Part shown: piece after piece, positions 32,275 through 44,578 of the stretch
Layout of the letters: each line of letters opens with the position of its first letter
How positions within the stretch are numbered: position 1 is the first letter of the stretch
Origin: Vibrio gazogenes
GTDB taxonomy: Bacteria; Pseudomonadota; Gammaproteobacteria; Enterobacterales; Vibrionaceae
DNA length: 64,000 nucleotides
Assembly (NCBI RefSeq): GCF_023920225.1
Contig: NZ_CP092587.1
Location: forward strand, 2,108,001 to 2,172,000
Reading direction: 5' to 3'
The notes under the pieces: generated by a model
What the model was told of the DNA's origin: nothing
Database searches by the model: none
What the model saw: the letters and a program-made list of their open reading frames with translations, nothing else
Made by a program: the position numbers and the translations under genes

Positions 32275-32958
32275 ATGTCTTTCCCGTCACGCAATCCCTC
32301 ATCGTTGCGTCGCTCCACTCATCAACGGTCAAAAAACGCAAAACTTTCTCAGCGTTCGTCCCATCGTGCCAAACAACCAAGCCAGAAAAAATCACGGTCC
32401 TTTTCTACGCCTGAAGAAAGAAGAGTCATTTTATTCAATAAACCCTACGATACATTGAGTCAGTTTACGGATAGTGACGGTCGCCAAACACTAGCTGATT
32501 TTATTCCGATCAAAGATATCTATGCTGCAGGTCGTCTGGATCGAGATAGTGAAGGTTTGATGGTGTTAACCAATGATGGTCAGTTACAGGCCAAGCTGAC
32601 ACAACCGCAATCAAAATCGCCCAAAACTTATTGGGTTCAGGTTGAAGGAGCACCTGAAGAGTCAGATCTTGAGCGACTCAGGGGTGGTGTAACACTCAAA
32701 GATGGTCCGACCCTGCCTGCAGTTGTCGAAATCATCCCGGATCCTCAGATATGGCCACGCACACCACCTGTCCGGTTCCGCGCTGCCATTCCGACCACTT
32801 GGCTAGCGATTACCATTATTGAAGGGCGAAACCGTCAGGTTCGACGGATGACGGCCCATATTGGCTACCCAACCTTGCGCCTGATTCGTTATTCAATCGG
32901 CGAAATGACATTAGGTGCTTTGCAACCGGGAGAATGGCAAGAAATCAGCACCTCTTGA
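32275..32958 (+). CDS. rluE: 23S rRNA pseudouridine(2457) synthase RluE
   Basis: RluE isomerises U2457 of 23S rRNA. The 227-residue protein has a basic, low-complexity N-terminal extension (about residues 1-50, rich in Ser, Arg, Lys) and the RsuA-type catalytic domain: [15 protein letters not shown], then [18 protein letters not shown] with the catalytic Asp, and [23 protein letters not shown]. No S4 domain is present, which agrees with RluE. GGAAG precedes the ATG. The stop codon lies within a terminator-like hairpin. Confidence 0.92.
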   Translation: MSFPSRNPSSLRRSTHQRSKNAKLSQRSSHRAKQPSQKKSRSFSTPEERRVILFNKPYDTLSQFTDSDGRQTLADFIPIKDIYAAGRLDRDSEGLMVLTNDGQLQAKLTQPQSKSPKTYWVQVEGAPEESDLERLRGGVTLKDGPTLPAVVEIIPDPQIWPRTPPVRFRAAIPTTWLAITIIEGRNRQVRRMTAHIGYPTLRLIRYSIGEMTLGALQPGEWQEISTS

Positions 32959-32970
32959 AGTGCTGATTTC
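32941..32970. terminator. Hairpin overlapping the end of rluE
   Basis: An 11-bp stem GAAATCAGCAC / GTGCTGATTTC encloses the last codons and stop of rluE, with TTTGAG after it. It lies between convergent rluE and hisIE and probably serves both, although the T-runs are short. Confidence 0.6.
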
Positions 32971-32992
32971 TTTGAGTCCCCAATCAGTTAAG

Positions 32993-33621
32993 TTATCGAT
33001 GGCGCTCTTTGAGTTTATCGATCACATCGTTCATCGATAACCCTTGATCTTGCAACAAGACCAACAGGTGATAGATAAGATCGGCAGATTCACAGACTAA
33101 CTCCGCCTTATCACCCGACGTCGCTGCAAGCGCGACTTCAACGCCTTCTTCACCCACTTTTTGCGAAATACGCTTGGTGCCACGGGCATACAAACTGGCT
33201 GTGTAAGAAGACGCAGGATCGGCTTGTTTGCGCTCACCCAAAAGCTGCTCCAGTTGATGAAGCCACACCATCTGTGATTCCTCTTGCTGATCACCATCCC
33301 AACAACTGGTTGTCCCGGTGTGGCAAGTCGGCCCGATCGGATCGACTTTCACCAGCAATGTGTCATTGTCACAGTCCAGCGCAATATTTTTCAGCTGTAA
33401 CACATTGCCGGAGGTTTCACCTTTGGTCCATAACCGCTGTCTCGTCCGCGAGAAAAAGGTAACTTGTTCCGTCAACAAGGTTTTTTCCAGTGCTGAGGTA
33501 TTCATATATCCCATCATCAACACCTGACCTGATTTAAAATCCTGTACGATGGCAGGAATCAATCCCTCAACTTTATCCCAATCAATCCGCTTTGAAAGGG
33601 ATGCCAGGGTTTCGCTACAAC

Positions 33622-33625
<4 letters not shown>
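32993..33625 (-). CDS. hisI: Bifunctional phosphoribosyl-AMP cyclohydrolase / phosphoribosyl-ATP pyrophosphatase
   Basis: HisIE (210 residues) performs steps 2 and 3 of histidine synthesis. The N-terminal cyclohydrolase domain has [15 protein letters not shown] and the zinc-binding [16 protein letters not shown]; the C-terminal pyrophosphatase domain has [13 protein letters not shown] and [11 protein letters not shown]. It is the last gene of the his operon, overlapping hisF by the ATGA junction. The fused form is the norm in gammaproteobacteria. Confidence 0.96.
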
Positions 33626-35747
<2,122 letters not shown>

Positions 35748-35748
<1 letters not shown>

Positions 35749-36821
35749 TACAAAACTCCTTTACTGCTGGGTAATTCATTCCCTTCGACTTTGATCGCCT
35801 GACGGAGTGTCCGGCCGAACACTTTAAACAAACTCTCGATAATATGATGATCATTATCACCGACAGAAGAAAGATGCAGTGTACAAGCCAGAGTATCTGT
35901 CAGCGAGCGGAAGAAGTGGTAAGTCATTTCTGTTGAAAAGTCTCCGACTTGCTCGCGAGAAAACTGGGCGTCAAACTTAAAATAAGGGCGACCGGACAAA
36001 TCCAGAGCACATTGTGCCAGACACTCATCCATCGGCAGCGTAAAGCCGAAACGACCAATCCCACGTTTTTCTCCCAACGCTTCTTTGATCGCCTGCCCTA
36101 AAGCTAATGCGGTATCTTCCACCGTGTGATGGTCATCGATATGCAGATCACCTTGCACCTGAGCCGAGAGGCTGAATCCCCCATGTGTGGCAATCTGATC
36201 AAGCATATGATCAAAGAATCCGAGCCCGGTTGCGATTCGATTATCACCTGCTTCATCGAGATTGACGGCAATCGCAATATCTGTCTCTTTCGTTCGACGA
36301 ACCACTTCTGCCGTTCTCGGTGCAGTCGTCAGTTGCTTAACAATCGCTTTCCATCCCATGGTTTGTGGGTTGTACTGAATACCGCGAATCGCCATATTTT
36401 CAGCCAACTGCATGTCGGTGGCACGATCCCCGATCACTGCAGAATGTTGAAAATCAACCCGCCCTTCCTGCAAATACTTTTTGACCAAGCCGAGTTTCGG
36501 TTTACGACAGGTACAATTGTCCGCATCAAAATGCGGGCAGATCAGGACATCATCAAACATCACCCCTTGTGATGTAAAAATATCCATCATCATCTGGTGC
36601 GGGGCATCAAAATCCGCTTGAGGGTAGCTCTCCGTTCCGAGACCGTCTTGGTTGGTCACCATCACCAAACGATATCCGGCATTCTGGAGTGACAATAGTC
36701 CAGGAATTACATCCGGCTCCAGCTTCAGTTTATCGAGGCGATCCACCTGAAAATCAATCGGCGGCTCAACGATTAATGTGCCATCCCGATCAATAAATAA
36801 AATCTTTTGTTGTTTGCTCAC
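35748..36821 (-). CDS. hisB: Bifunctional histidinol-phosphatase / imidazoleglycerol-phosphate dehydratase
   Basis: HisB (357 residues) has an N-terminal HAD phosphatase ([13 protein letters not shown], catalytic Asp; zinc-binding [15 protein letters not shown]) and a C-terminal dehydratase with the metal-binding HDHHTVED-like motif ([18 protein letters not shown]) and [13 protein letters not shown]. It therefore catalyses steps 6 and 8 of histidine synthesis. The fusion is characteristic of gammaproteobacteria. The start is GTG with AAGGATG upstream. Confidence 0.97.
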
Positions 36822-36855
36822 AGAGTCATCCTTTTGTTAACGGTCAAACCGTCCA

Positions 36856-37896
36856 TTACTGATAAAAGCGACGAATAAATCCTAAGGTTTTTTCACACTC
36901 TTCCCGGCTGCCGGCACTAATCCGGACACAGTTTTCAATCGGTGAATTGCGTAAGATCATCCCGTTATCCCATGCAGCTTGAAATAACGCATCGCCATCC
37001 GGAAATGCAACCAACAAATAATTCCCCCACCCATCGAAAACCGTTACCCCGGGAATGGCCGCAAGCCCTGCCTGTAGGTAAGCGCGGTTGGTATTAATTT
37101 CCAAAGCCTGATATTTCATCCGGGCCAAACCACTTTCTGAAAGTGCTTGCTGAGCAATTTCAGAGACCGGATATGGCACAGGGTAAGGCGCAATGACTTT
37201 CAGTAACACTTGGATTAATTCGACATTGGCCAATGTATATCCGCAACGTAAACCAGCCAACGCGAATGCCTTCGACAGTGTGCGCAAAATAGCCAGATGC
37301 TCATACTGAGCCAACAAATCGACCGTCGATGCTTGCGGGCAAAAATCTATGTATGCTTCATCCATAACCACAATGGCACAGTCTTTGGTCAGCTCCAGCA
37401 GTGCTACAATGTCTTCCCGCTCGACTAGATTACCGGTCGGGTTATTCGGACTGCAAACAAACACGACCTTGACCCCATCTAAATTGGCTTCGATGGCTGG
37501 CAGATCCAGCTGCCAATCGGATGTCAACGGCACCACTTTTCTTGCAACACCAATTGTCTCAGCACTAATGGCATACATACCGTAAGTCGGCGGGCAGTAA
37601 AGAATTGCATCTTCATTCGGCTCACAAAACGCCCGAATAATCAGCTCAATCCCTTCATCTGCACCGCGCGTTGTCAAAACCTGATTCGGCTGGACACCGG
37701 CATAAGATGCATAAGCGGTGATCATTCCTTCAGGCTGACAGGAAGGATAACGATTCAATCCGGATAAGTTCAGTTGGTACGCATTATCAAAAGGCGATTC
37801 GTTTGCATTGAGCCACACATCACCACTACCCCCGATTCGTCGAGCGGAGAGATAAGGGGTTAATTTTTGAACCTGTTGTCTCGCCAGTTTTTCCAT
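36856..37896 (-). CDS. hisC: Histidinol-phosphate aminotransferase
   Basis: HisC (346 residues) is a PLP-dependent class II aminotransferase that makes histidinol phosphate from imidazole acetol phosphate and glutamate. Visible are NANESPFDN at the N-terminus, [21 protein letters not shown], and the PLP lysine in [16 protein letters not shown]. It overlaps the hisD stop by one base, so the two are translationally coupled. Confidence 0.96.
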   Translation of the reverse strand: MEKLARQQVQKLTPYLSARRIGGSGDVWLNANESPFDNAYQLNLSGLNRYPSCQPEGMITAYASYAGVQPNQVLTTRGADEGIELIIRAFCEPNEDAILYCPPTYGMYAISAETIGVARKVVPLTSDWQLDLPAIEANLDGVKVVFVCSPNNPTGNLVEREDIVALLELTKDCAIVVMDEAYIDFCPQASTVDLLAQYEHLAILRTLSKAFALAGLRCGYTLANVELIQVLLKVIAPYPVPYPVSEIAQQALSESGLARMKYQALEINTNRAYLQAGLAAIPGVTVFDGWGNYLLVAFPDGDALFQAAWDNGMILRNSPIENCVRISAGSREECEKTLGFIRRFYQ

Positions 37897-39194
37897 TACG
37901 ATTCCGCCTGATTTAATTGTTCAATTCGAATAGTCACGGCACGTTTGTGTGCATCCAATCCTTCAGCTTCTGCCATTGTCACGACTGTCGGCGCCAACTT
38001 ACGCAGTCCATCGGCTGACAGTTCCTGAACCGTCATACGCTTACTAAAGTCAGCCAGACCGAGACTGGAATAGGTTCTGGTGTAGCCATAAGTCGGCAAA
38101 ACGTGATTGGTTCCGGAGGCATAATCCCCGGCAGACTCCGGTGACCAACTGCCTAAAAAGATCGAGCCGGCATTATCGAGTAATGGCAATAGTTCTCGCG
38201 GATTTTTCGTTTGAACGATCAAATGTTCCGGGCCATAGATATTAGAAATAGAAATGGCCTGCGTCATTGATTCGGAAATAATCACCAGACTAGATGCCAG
38301 TGCCTTTTCCGCCGTAGCCGCCCGAGACAGAACACTGAGTTGAGATTTCACAGCATCGGTGACTTGATCAGCGATAATCGGTGATGGTGTCACAAGCACA
38401 ACTTGAGAATCGGGACCATGCTCAGCCTGACTGAGTAAATCAGCAGCAATAAAGTCTGGGTTAGCCGTCTCATCGGCAATCACCATCACTTCAGAAGGGC
38501 CTGCCGGCATGTCAATCGCGGCCCCACGAAAATCATTACTAACCTGACGTTTGGCTTCGGTGACATATGCATTACCAGGGCCGAAAATCTTATCAACTTT
38601 GGCGACAGACTCTGTGCCGTAGGCCATCGCAGCAATCGCTTGTCCACCTCCGACGTTATAAATTTCATCAATCTGACATAACTTGGCTACATACAGAATT
38701 TCATCAGCAATCGGTGGTGGCGAACACAAAACGACCTTCCGGCAACCGGCAATCCGAGCCGGAACGCCTAACATTAAAACTGTTGAAGGCAGAGGAGCAC
38801 TACCACCGGGAATATATAAACCAACGGTATTAATAGAACGCGTGATCTGCTCACAAACAACCCCGGGCATCGTCTCCACTCGAATCGGCTGAGGGATTTG
38901 TGCTTTATGAAATTTCGCAATATTGGTGTAAGCCTGATCGAGTGCCTGTTTCATTTCGTCGGAAAGACGGGCTGAAGCGGCTTGAATTTCCTCTGCTGAG
39001 ACACGAATATTCTCAGGGCGCACCCGATCGAATTTCTCCGTCAGCTCTCGGAGTGCCTGATCACCATTCTGGCGAACTTGCTCAATCACCCCTGCAACCG
39101 CTGCCGTAACATTTGCGCCTTCAATGATCGCAGGACGCTCCAAAATCGAAGCTTGCTGGTCCTTATTTAAAGATTGCCATACAACCGTTCTCAT
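37896..39194 (-). CDS. hisD: Histidinol dehydrogenase
   Basis: HisD (432 residues) oxidises histidinol to histidine in two NAD-dependent steps, using zinc. Family blocks include [50 protein letters not shown] and the zinc-binding [13 protein letters not shown] 39194 gives MRTVVWQSL, the usual vibrio start, with GGAG upstream; a GTG at 39203 would add three residues. It overlaps or abuts the end of hisG. Confidence 0.96.
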   Translation of the reverse strand: MRTVVWQSLNKDQQASILERPAIIEGANVTAAVAGVIEQVRQNGDQALRELTEKFDRVRPENIRVSAEEIQAASARLSDEMKQALDQAYTNIAKFHKAQIPQPIRVETMPGVVCEQITRSINTVGLYIPGGSAPLPSTVLMLGVPARIAGCRKVVLCSPPPIADEILYVAKLCQIDEIYNVGGGQAIAAMAYGTESVAKVDKIFGPGNAYVTEAKRQVSNDFRGAAIDMPAGPSEVMVIADETANPDFIAADLLSQAEHGPDSQVVLVTPSPIIADQVTDAVKSQLSVLSRAATAEKALASSLVIISESMTQAISISNIYGPEHLIVQTKNPRELLPLLDNAGSIFLGSWSPESAGDYASGTNHVLPTYGYTRTYSSLGLADFSKRMTVQELSADGLRKLAPTVVTMAEAEGLDAHKRAVTIRIEQLNQAES

Positions 39195-39199
39195 TATGA

Positions 39200-40099
39200 T
39201 CACTCCATCATTTTTTCAATCGGCAGAACCAGAATCGAACTGGCTCCCAAGGCTTTCAAGTCTTCCATCGTTTCCCAGAACAGGTTCTCTGAACTGACGA
39301 GGTGCACCGCAACTTTTGATTTATCGGCTGACAGTGGTAATACCGTTGGGTCTTCTGCTCCGGGCAATAATTGCTTAATCTCTGTCAATTTTTCCGCAGG
39401 GGCATGGAGCATGATATATTTCGACTCTTTCGCCTGCTGAACACCATGCATCCGAGTCAGGAGTTTGTCGATCAGAGCAACCTTATCAGCGGCAAAATCG
39501 CCACGACGCTGAATCAGTGTCGCTTTAGACTGAAAAATCACTTCAACTTCTTTCAGGCCGTTGGCCTCCAGTGTTGCCCCGGTTGAAACTAAGTCGGCAA
39601 TCGCATCAGCAAGCCCTGCTCGCGGAGCAACTTCAACCGAGCCGGTCAACATACAGGTGGTAAATGGAATATCTTGACGATCCATATACGCTTTGAGCAG
39701 ATGAGGATACGTCGTCGCAATTCTCATCCCATTCAAATCTTGTGGACCGTTGTAACTCTTGTCTTTATCAATCGCAATCGACAGGCGGCATCCACCGAAC
39801 TCCAGACGTCTTAAAGAAACGAATTCGTTCGGTTCATTCAACGCCAGACGATCCAAACGGACTTCTTCGAGTACGTTTTCACCGACGAATCCCAAATCGA
39901 CGACGCCATCCATAATCAATCCCGGGATGTCATCATCACGGACTAGCAGTAGATCAATCGGCATATTCAATGAGTGAACGACCAGTCGCTCCCCCATCAC
40001 ATTAAACTTCACACCACACTGTTTCAGGAGTGCCATACATTCCTTACTCAGGCGACCTTTTTTTTGGACTGCAATTCTCAGGCGTTGTTGTGCTTGCAT
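39200..40099 (-). CDS. hisG: ATP phosphoribosyltransferase (long form)
   Basis: HisG (299 residues) catalyses the first step of histidine synthesis and is feedback-inhibited by histidine. The long form has a catalytic domain ([42 protein letters not shown]) and a C-terminal regulatory domain ([29 protein letters not shown]). ATG 40099 was preferred, with AAGGAAT just upstream; the frame extends seven codons further but that start lacks a site. It is the first structural gene behind the attenuator. Confidence 0.96.
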   Translation of the reverse strand: MQAQQRLRIAVQKKGRLSKECMALLKQCGVKFNVMGERLVVHSLNMPIDLLLVRDDDIPGLIMDGVVDLGFVGENVLEEVRLDRLALNEPNEFVSLRRLEFGGCRLSIAIDKDKSYNGPQDLNGMRIATTYPHLLKAYMDRQDIPFTTCMLTGSVEVAPRAGLADAIADLVSTGATLEANGLKEVEVIFQSKATLIQRRGDFAADKVALIDKLLTRMHGVQQAKESKYIMLHAPAEKLTEIKQLLPGAEDPTVLPLSADKSKVAVHLVSSENLFWETMEDLKALGASSILVLPIEKMME

Positions 40100-40179
40100 A
40101 AATAATTCCTTGTCAATCATTGTTCTTTTCAGTATCCAATCAGCTTTTGAATGTCAGCTGTTTCTTGATGTAAAGCATA

Positions 40180-40212
40180 TAAAAAAACCCTCGGAATTAC
40201 TCCCGAGGGTTC
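40180..40212 (-). terminator. his operon attenuator terminator
   Basis: On the minus strand, the stem ACCCTCGG / CCGAGGGT (arms at 40203-40210 and 40187-40194) is followed by an uninterrupted run of seven T. It lies between the leader peptide and hisG. An alternative, mutually exclusive stem CCGGGAGA / TCTCCCGG (40235-40256) sits just upstream and may act as antiterminator or its partner. Confidence 0.88.
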
Positions 40213-40283
40213 ATTGAATTTTTTCATTTCACCTCCGGGAGAATTTTATCTCCCGGGTATGCGCTCACCTCCCGAAAGATAAC

Positions 40284-40346
40284 TTAGGGATGATGATGGT
40301 GATGAATGTTCATCACGAAACTGTTTTTCACAATAAAAGTTTTCAT
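40284..40346 (-). CDS. hisL: his operon leader peptide
   Basis: The minus strand reads MKTFIVKNSFVMNIHHHHHP followed by TAA: five consecutive His codons directly before the attenuator. Ribosome stalling at these codons under histidine shortage would favour antitermination and his expression, as in E. coli. The 20-residue length with ATG 40346 is close to enterobacterial leaders. Other in-frame starts exist at 40361 (ATG) and 40313 (ATG, giving MNIHHHHHP), and no start has a strong RBS, so the N-terminus is uncertain while the His run is certain. Confidence 0.88.
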   Translation of the reverse strand: MKTFIVKNSFVMNIHHHHHP

Positions 40347-40402
40347 AATAAAACCGCGCATACTTGGATAAATCTTTAACTTGCCTATCAAGCTTCCTTC
40401 AC

Positions 40403-40434
40403 ACTATACAAGCTTAAGGGGTTTTGCAACCCCT
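40403..40434 (-). promoter_or_regulatory. Candidate his promoter overlapping the terminator of the upstream antiporter gene
   Basis: A GC stem AGGGGTT / AACCCCT (40417-40434) after the NhaC-type gene can end its transcription on the minus strand. Immediately following is TATAGT (40408-40403), a fair -10 for the his operon, with TTGCAA about 15 bp upstream inside the hairpin, slightly close for a -35. Confidence 0.45.
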
Positions 40435-40499
40435 CTTGTGACTTTTTATGCAAATAATCTTCATAAGACAAAATCACACCCGATAAGGACAAATCATCA

Positions 40500-42080
40500 T
40501 CAGATGTGTTCAGAGCGATTATCTTGAGATTGCAGTCGTATCCGAAAACCAAAGCAGATAACAATAAACACAGCAAGTGTCACCAGCAGGGATAAACCAA
40601 CAGAATCACTCAACCCTAACACGATATAGCCAATCAACGAGATAAACGCCACTAATAACGCATAAGGGAGCTGGGTCGAAACATGATCAATATGCTTACA
40701 CCGCGCCCCGGTGGACGACAAAATCGTTGTATCAGAAATCGGAGAACAGTGATCACCAAAAACAGAACCGGCGAGCACTGCGGCCAACATTGGCATCATT
40801 AGCGCCAGTTCGGTTGCACCAGCGATATCCCCGGCAATCGGTAGCATAATACCAAACGTTCCCCACGATGTACCAGTCGCGAATGCCATAAGACCTGACA
40901 ACACAAACAGAATTGCCGGCAACCAGTGTACCGGAATGTTGCCTTGCGTCATCGACGAGAGATAGAGCCCTGTCTGCATGTCTTTAATCACCGCCCCAAT
41001 CGTCCATGCAAAAAACAGTACTAAAATCGCACCGAACATCGACTTCAGACCAATCCATAACGTTTTCAGGATGATGCCCAGTGGCATTCGTTGTCTCAAT
41101 ACCGAAAACAACGCCATCAATAGTCCGACCAAACCACCGTCGATCAAAGACATCCCTACATCCGTATTCTCAAACGCCCCTAAAACACTAAATGTTTCAC
41201 CAGCAGCAGTAAGTGACTGCCAGCCGGTGAAGATCATCGCGCCAACGGTAGCAATGACCAATGCGATAATCGGCACAATTAAGTCACGAACACGCCCTGA
41301 TTCACTTTCTTGAATATCGAGCTCATCTTTGAGTTCTACCGCCTGATCATTACGCCCGATGCCCGATGAAACACGATGCTCATGATGTTTCATCGGGCCG
41401 ATATCTAATTGAAAAACGATCATCGCAAACACCATAAGCAAGGCAAAAATGGCGTAGAAGTTCATGGGAATTAACTCAACATATGCATTCAACGGTGTAT
41501 ATTCGGTCATACCGTGGGACACTAAAATCCCACCGATAATGGTCATAATATACGCGCCCCAGCTAGAAGCAGGCATGATAATACACATGGGTGCTGCGGT
41601 TGAATCAAGAATATACGCGAGTTTTGCGCGTGAGACACCGAACCGGTCAGTCACCGGACGAGCAATCGAGCCGACCGCCAGACTATTAAAATAGTCATCG
41701 ACAAAAATAAAAACGCCCAAAAAAGCAGCAAGTAATTGTGCACCTTTATTACCTTTCACTTTTTGATCCGCCCACAGTGCAAATGCACGTGTACCACCAG
41801 AAAGCGTCAGCATTGCAGTCATCATTCCTAATAGAAGGAGAAAACCGATGATACTCATGTTCCAACTGTTTATTGCGCCGTCTTCAATGACCAACGCATA
41901 AACTTTGCCTTGAATATAATCCAATGAAGAAAACAGTGAATAGCCGTTCAACAGGCAGGCCCCTAACAGGATGCCAACGCCTAAAGAAAGCAGCACTCGT
42001 CTGGTTAGGATCGCCATACCTAAAGCAACAACCGGCGGAACAAGAGATATTAAGGAGGAGGAAAAATCAACTAATGTCAT
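40500..42080 (-). CDS. NhaC family Na+/H+ antiporter
   Basis: A polytopic inner-membrane protein of 526 residues with about 11-12 hydrophobic helices. Conserved NhaC/ion-transporter motifs include FIFVDDYFNSLAVGSIARP, AYILDSTAAPMCIIMPASSWGAYI, FATGTSWGTFGIMLPIAGDIAG and VFGDHCSPISDTTILSSTGA. Such proteins exchange cytoplasmic Na+ (or a substrate such as malate/lactate in close relatives) for protons. ATG 42080 gives MTLVDFSSSL; the frame extends 38 codons further upstream but that extension looks unlike a membrane-protein N-terminus. It is monocistronic. The substrate cannot be fixed from sequence. Confidence 0.85.
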   Translation of the reverse strand: MTLVDFSSSLISLVPPVVALGMAILTRRVLLSLGVGILLGACLLNGYSLFSSLDYIQGKVYALVIEDGAINSWNMSIIGFLLLLGMMTAMLTLSGGTRAFALWADQKVKGNKGAQLLAAFLGVFIFVDDYFNSLAVGSIARPVTDRFGVSRAKLAYILDSTAAPMCIIMPASSWGAYIMTIIGGILVSHGMTEYTPLNAYVELIPMNFYAIFALLMVFAMIVFQLDIGPMKHHEHRVSSGIGRNDQAVELKDELDIQESESGRVRDLIVPIIALVIATVGAMIFTGWQSLTAAGETFSVLGAFENTDVGMSLIDGGLVGLLMALFSVLRQRMPLGIILKTLWIGLKSMFGAILVLFFAWTIGAVIKDMQTGLYLSSMTQGNIPVHWLPAILFVLSGLMAFATGTSWGTFGIMLPIAGDIAGATELALMMPMLAAVLAGSVFGDHCSPISDTTILSSTGARCKHIDHVSTQLPYALLVAFISLIGYIVLGLSDSVGLSLLVTLAVFIVICFGFRIRLQSQDNRSEHI

Positions 42081-42598
42081 GATCTTCAATAACCAATAAT
42101 TTAATATGGTAAGAGACCTACTGCATTGCCATGATATGAATAAGCGGTTTGCGTCATTCAAATGATGAACTAAGTGAAAAACATCTAGTTTCACCCAATC
42201 CTACAGTAGCGCTCCATAGTTATACAAAATAAATAGACTATGGCAGTGTTGCCCCTATTTGAGAACAACCCCAGCAAACGGCCTCGGATAAACTCGTTCA
42301 CTTCGGCAAAAAAGCCTTTCAATCAAGGTCATAGGCATCACCCTCGCTTGATTTACTGATCTTGATTGCACCTCTACACGGGCTAGCACAATTCACTACC
42401 GTTTTGACAAAGCAACGGCAGTATATGTCGATGACCGAATTAGAACGCGCCCATTGTACGAATACCGGAACCATTTGCAATAGGTTTATCCTTTCTTCAA
42501 ACCAAAAGGATCAATCAATTGCATCGTATTAATCTCCATCAATAATTCAAGTTAACAAATCAAGCTCATATATGATATTCATCGTAATTAATGATAAC
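42081..42598. other. Long intergenic region upstream of the antiporter gene and hns
   Basis: No gene is evident in about 520 bp. A 7-bp inverted repeat CCATAGT / ACTATGG (42214-42220, 42237-42243) lies about 135-165 bp upstream of the antiporter start and could be an operator. The right half is AT-rich. Confidence 0.45.
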
Positions 42599-42628
42599 TT
42601 GACACATGTATTTACAATAATTTACGAT
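42599..42628 (+). promoter_or_regulatory. Candidate hns promoter
   Basis: TTGACA (42599-42604) is a perfect -35; TACGAT (42623-42628) at 18 bp is a fair -10. The predicted transcript would have an AT-rich leader of about 95 nt before the hns ATG. Confidence 0.5.
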
Positions 42629-42730
42629 TCTGCCAATTTTTTTATATATTATTAGTTCGCTAATGTTGTCATAATAAATATCTACGTTTATTATTACATT
42701 GTGTTTAAATAAAGTTGTGGGAATAACAAA

Positions 42731-43132
42731 ATGTCGGAACTAACTAAAACTCTACTGAATATTCGTAGCTTACGTGCCTATGCACGTAATTTAACACTCG
42801 CTCAGTTAGAAGAAGCTTTAGAAAAACTGACCTCTGTCGTTGAAGAGCGTAGAGAATCAGAAGAACAAGAACGAGCAGAAAGAGAGAAGCAAGAAGAAAA
42901 ACTGGCTCAAATTGCTGAACAAATTGCACAAGATGGTATCGATGTAGACGCGTTAATTTCTGCACTTTCCACCGAAGGTAAGACAAAAGGTAAACGTGCA
43001 CCACGCCCAGCGAAATATAAATATATCGATGAAAACGGTGCAGAAAAAACTTGGACAGGTCAAGGTCGTACACCATCAGTAATTCAAAAAGCCCTTGATG
43101 AAGGCAAATCTCTAGATGATTTTTCGCTCTAA
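42731..43132 (+). CDS. hns: H-NS family nucleoid-associated protein (VicH-like)
   Basis: This 133-residue protein has an N-terminal oligomerisation coiled coil (about 20-65, strongly charged), a linker with [12 protein letters not shown], and the C-terminal AT-hook-like DNA-binding motif TWTGQGRTP (107-115), which is diagnostic of H-NS. It binds and silences AT-rich DNA. The length and neighbour gsk match the vibrio hns (vicH) locus. A long AT-rich leader precedes it, which could allow autoregulation. Antisense frames over it are artefacts. Confidence 0.95.
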   Translation: MSELTKTLLNIRSLRAYARNLTLAQLEEALEKLTSVVEERRESEEQERAEREKQEEKLAQIAEQIAQDGIDVDALISALSTEGKTKGKRAPRPAKYKYIDENGAEKTWTGQGRTPSVIQKALDEGKSLDDFSL

Positions 43133-43151
43133 TTCCAGAAGCGAAAAAAAT

Positions 43152-43177
43152 AAAAGGCTCCGTATGGAGCCTTTTTA
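43152..43177. terminator. Terminator between hns and gsk
   Basis: Stem GGCTCC / GGAGCC (43156-43171) with A-run to the left and TTTTT to the right; usable in both directions. Confidence 0.85.
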
Positions 43178-43273
43178 TTGTTTCGCATTCAGGAGAATTA
43201 TATGAACCTTTGTGCTAAGCCAATTATTTTTCGCGAAACTGTTTAACCACTTTATTGAACTCAATTATTTTTG

Positions 43274-44578
43274 TTATCGTTCCCAATATGCTTCTTCCAG
43301 ACTATCTTCTCTTTCCGGTAAGCCTTTTGATAACCTCGGTGAATGCTGAGTTAAAACTTCATAGCTTGCTCTATTAGAATACTTACACACTTGGGAGAAC
43401 GATGAATAAGTAATAGCATCATATTGATGTTTAATTGAATTCGGTACATTCATTTTATGATATCGATTCGCCGCCATGTCATGTAATAAAGCAGATAATG
43501 CAGCATCCCCAGCACCATTGGTATTTTGAATCACTTCCGGCCCCCCCATATAAGGTGCAATATGTGAGTACACTTTGATCGGGTGAGTACAACTCTGCTT
43601 CATCATTGGCCGACTAAATTCGTAGCGATTAAATTCGGGAATACTACCCGGTAATAAAGGCAAGCTGGTTTGACGCTTGGCGTCTTCTTCTGTATATCCA
43701 GCCATAAATAAACCGAGCGGTCCTGCGGTACATAGCACCAAATCCACCCATTCGAGGGCTTTATTTGCAGCCATCAACGGATCGATTTCTCCGGTTAAAG
43801 CATTGCCTTCATCTTCATTCATCGCAACGACCGTGACGTGCTGCTTTAAGAAATCTTGCCAAAAGACCGGATCCTGCTCAATAACATGTTTTGTCCCGAG
43901 CGTTAATACCACCGGAATATGATATTTCTTCGCATATTCGATAGCCTTCATCGTTGCCTGAGGCATCGGATCATCCGGTTGACAACGAATTAAATATGAC
44001 GTTAAGACTAAAGCAGAGGCCGATTGAAAAATATACTCCGGAATGCTTTCTGCCTTAAGCTGATTCATCTGACCTTCACTAATAGCAAAAGTTCGTTCGC
44101 CACTTGAAGTAACCAATGTAAAGCAACGCCCAATCGCACCATCAATCCCCTGTAAATGATTCAAATCGACTCGACTGGACGTATTACACAAATAGCGATA
44201 ACCGTAACTACCGATCCCAATATTCTTGCACATCACACCTAATAAAGTAGAACGGTCATCGGCTAATACGGAATAGTTATGCAAGGTATTACCGATTGTG
44301 CCACCAGCATATTCATTAGTAATCAAATGCCTTTCAACCAACTCAGAATAAAGTGACTCAGCGGTTTCATCCTGAATAACTAAAGAGTGTCCGATACTTA
44401 ACCCATAACGTTGAATTAAATCCTCATCAACCGTCGCTTCAATATCAACCAGTATTTGATCAATACCAATAACGTGTGTATGGGGAGCGGTTTTTCGTTG
44501 GGAGCTGCGTAGAATGAGTAGATCTCGCTCATCGACAGGAAAATAATGTTTTGACTTGCGCTGGCCGGGAAACTTCAT
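43274..44578 (-). CDS. gsk: Inosine/guanosine kinase
   Basis: Gsk phosphorylates guanosine and inosine to GMP and IMP in purine salvage. The 434-residue length equals the E. coli enzyme. The PfkB-family signature NTNGAGDAALSALLHDM with the catalytic Asp is near the C-terminus; GGTIGNTLHNYSVLADD and VVAMNEDEGNALTGE are further family segments. No strong RBS is visible before the ATG. It is convergent with hns, as in related genomes, and its upstream region is a 625-bp AT-rich gap. Confidence 0.93.
   Translation of the reverse strand: MKFPGQRKSKHYFPVDERDLLILRSSQRKTAPHTHVIGIDQILVDIEATVDEDLIQRYGLSIGHSLVIQDETAESLYSELVERHLITNEYAGGTIGNTLHNYSVLADDRSTLLGVMCKNIGIGSYGYRYLCNTSSRVDLNHLQGIDGAIGRCFTLVTSSGERTFAISEGQMNQLKAESIPEYIFQSASALVLTSYLIRCQPDDPMPQATMKAIEYAKKYHIPVVLTLGTKHVIEQDPVFWQDFLKQHVTVVAMNEDEGNALTGEIDPLMAANKALEWVDLVLCTAGPLGLFMAGYTEEDAKRQTSLPLLPGSIPEFNRYEFSRPMMKQSCTHPIKVYSHIAPYMGGPEVIQNTNGAGDAALSALLHDMAANRYHKMNVPNSIKHQYDAITYSSFSQVCKYSNRASYEVLTQHSPRLSKGLPEREDSLEEAYWER

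Noticed and set aside
42744..43076. A 110-codon minus-strand frame opposite hns
   Set aside because: Complete overlap with hns and Leu/Tyr-rich sequence that simply mirrors its charged coiled coil.
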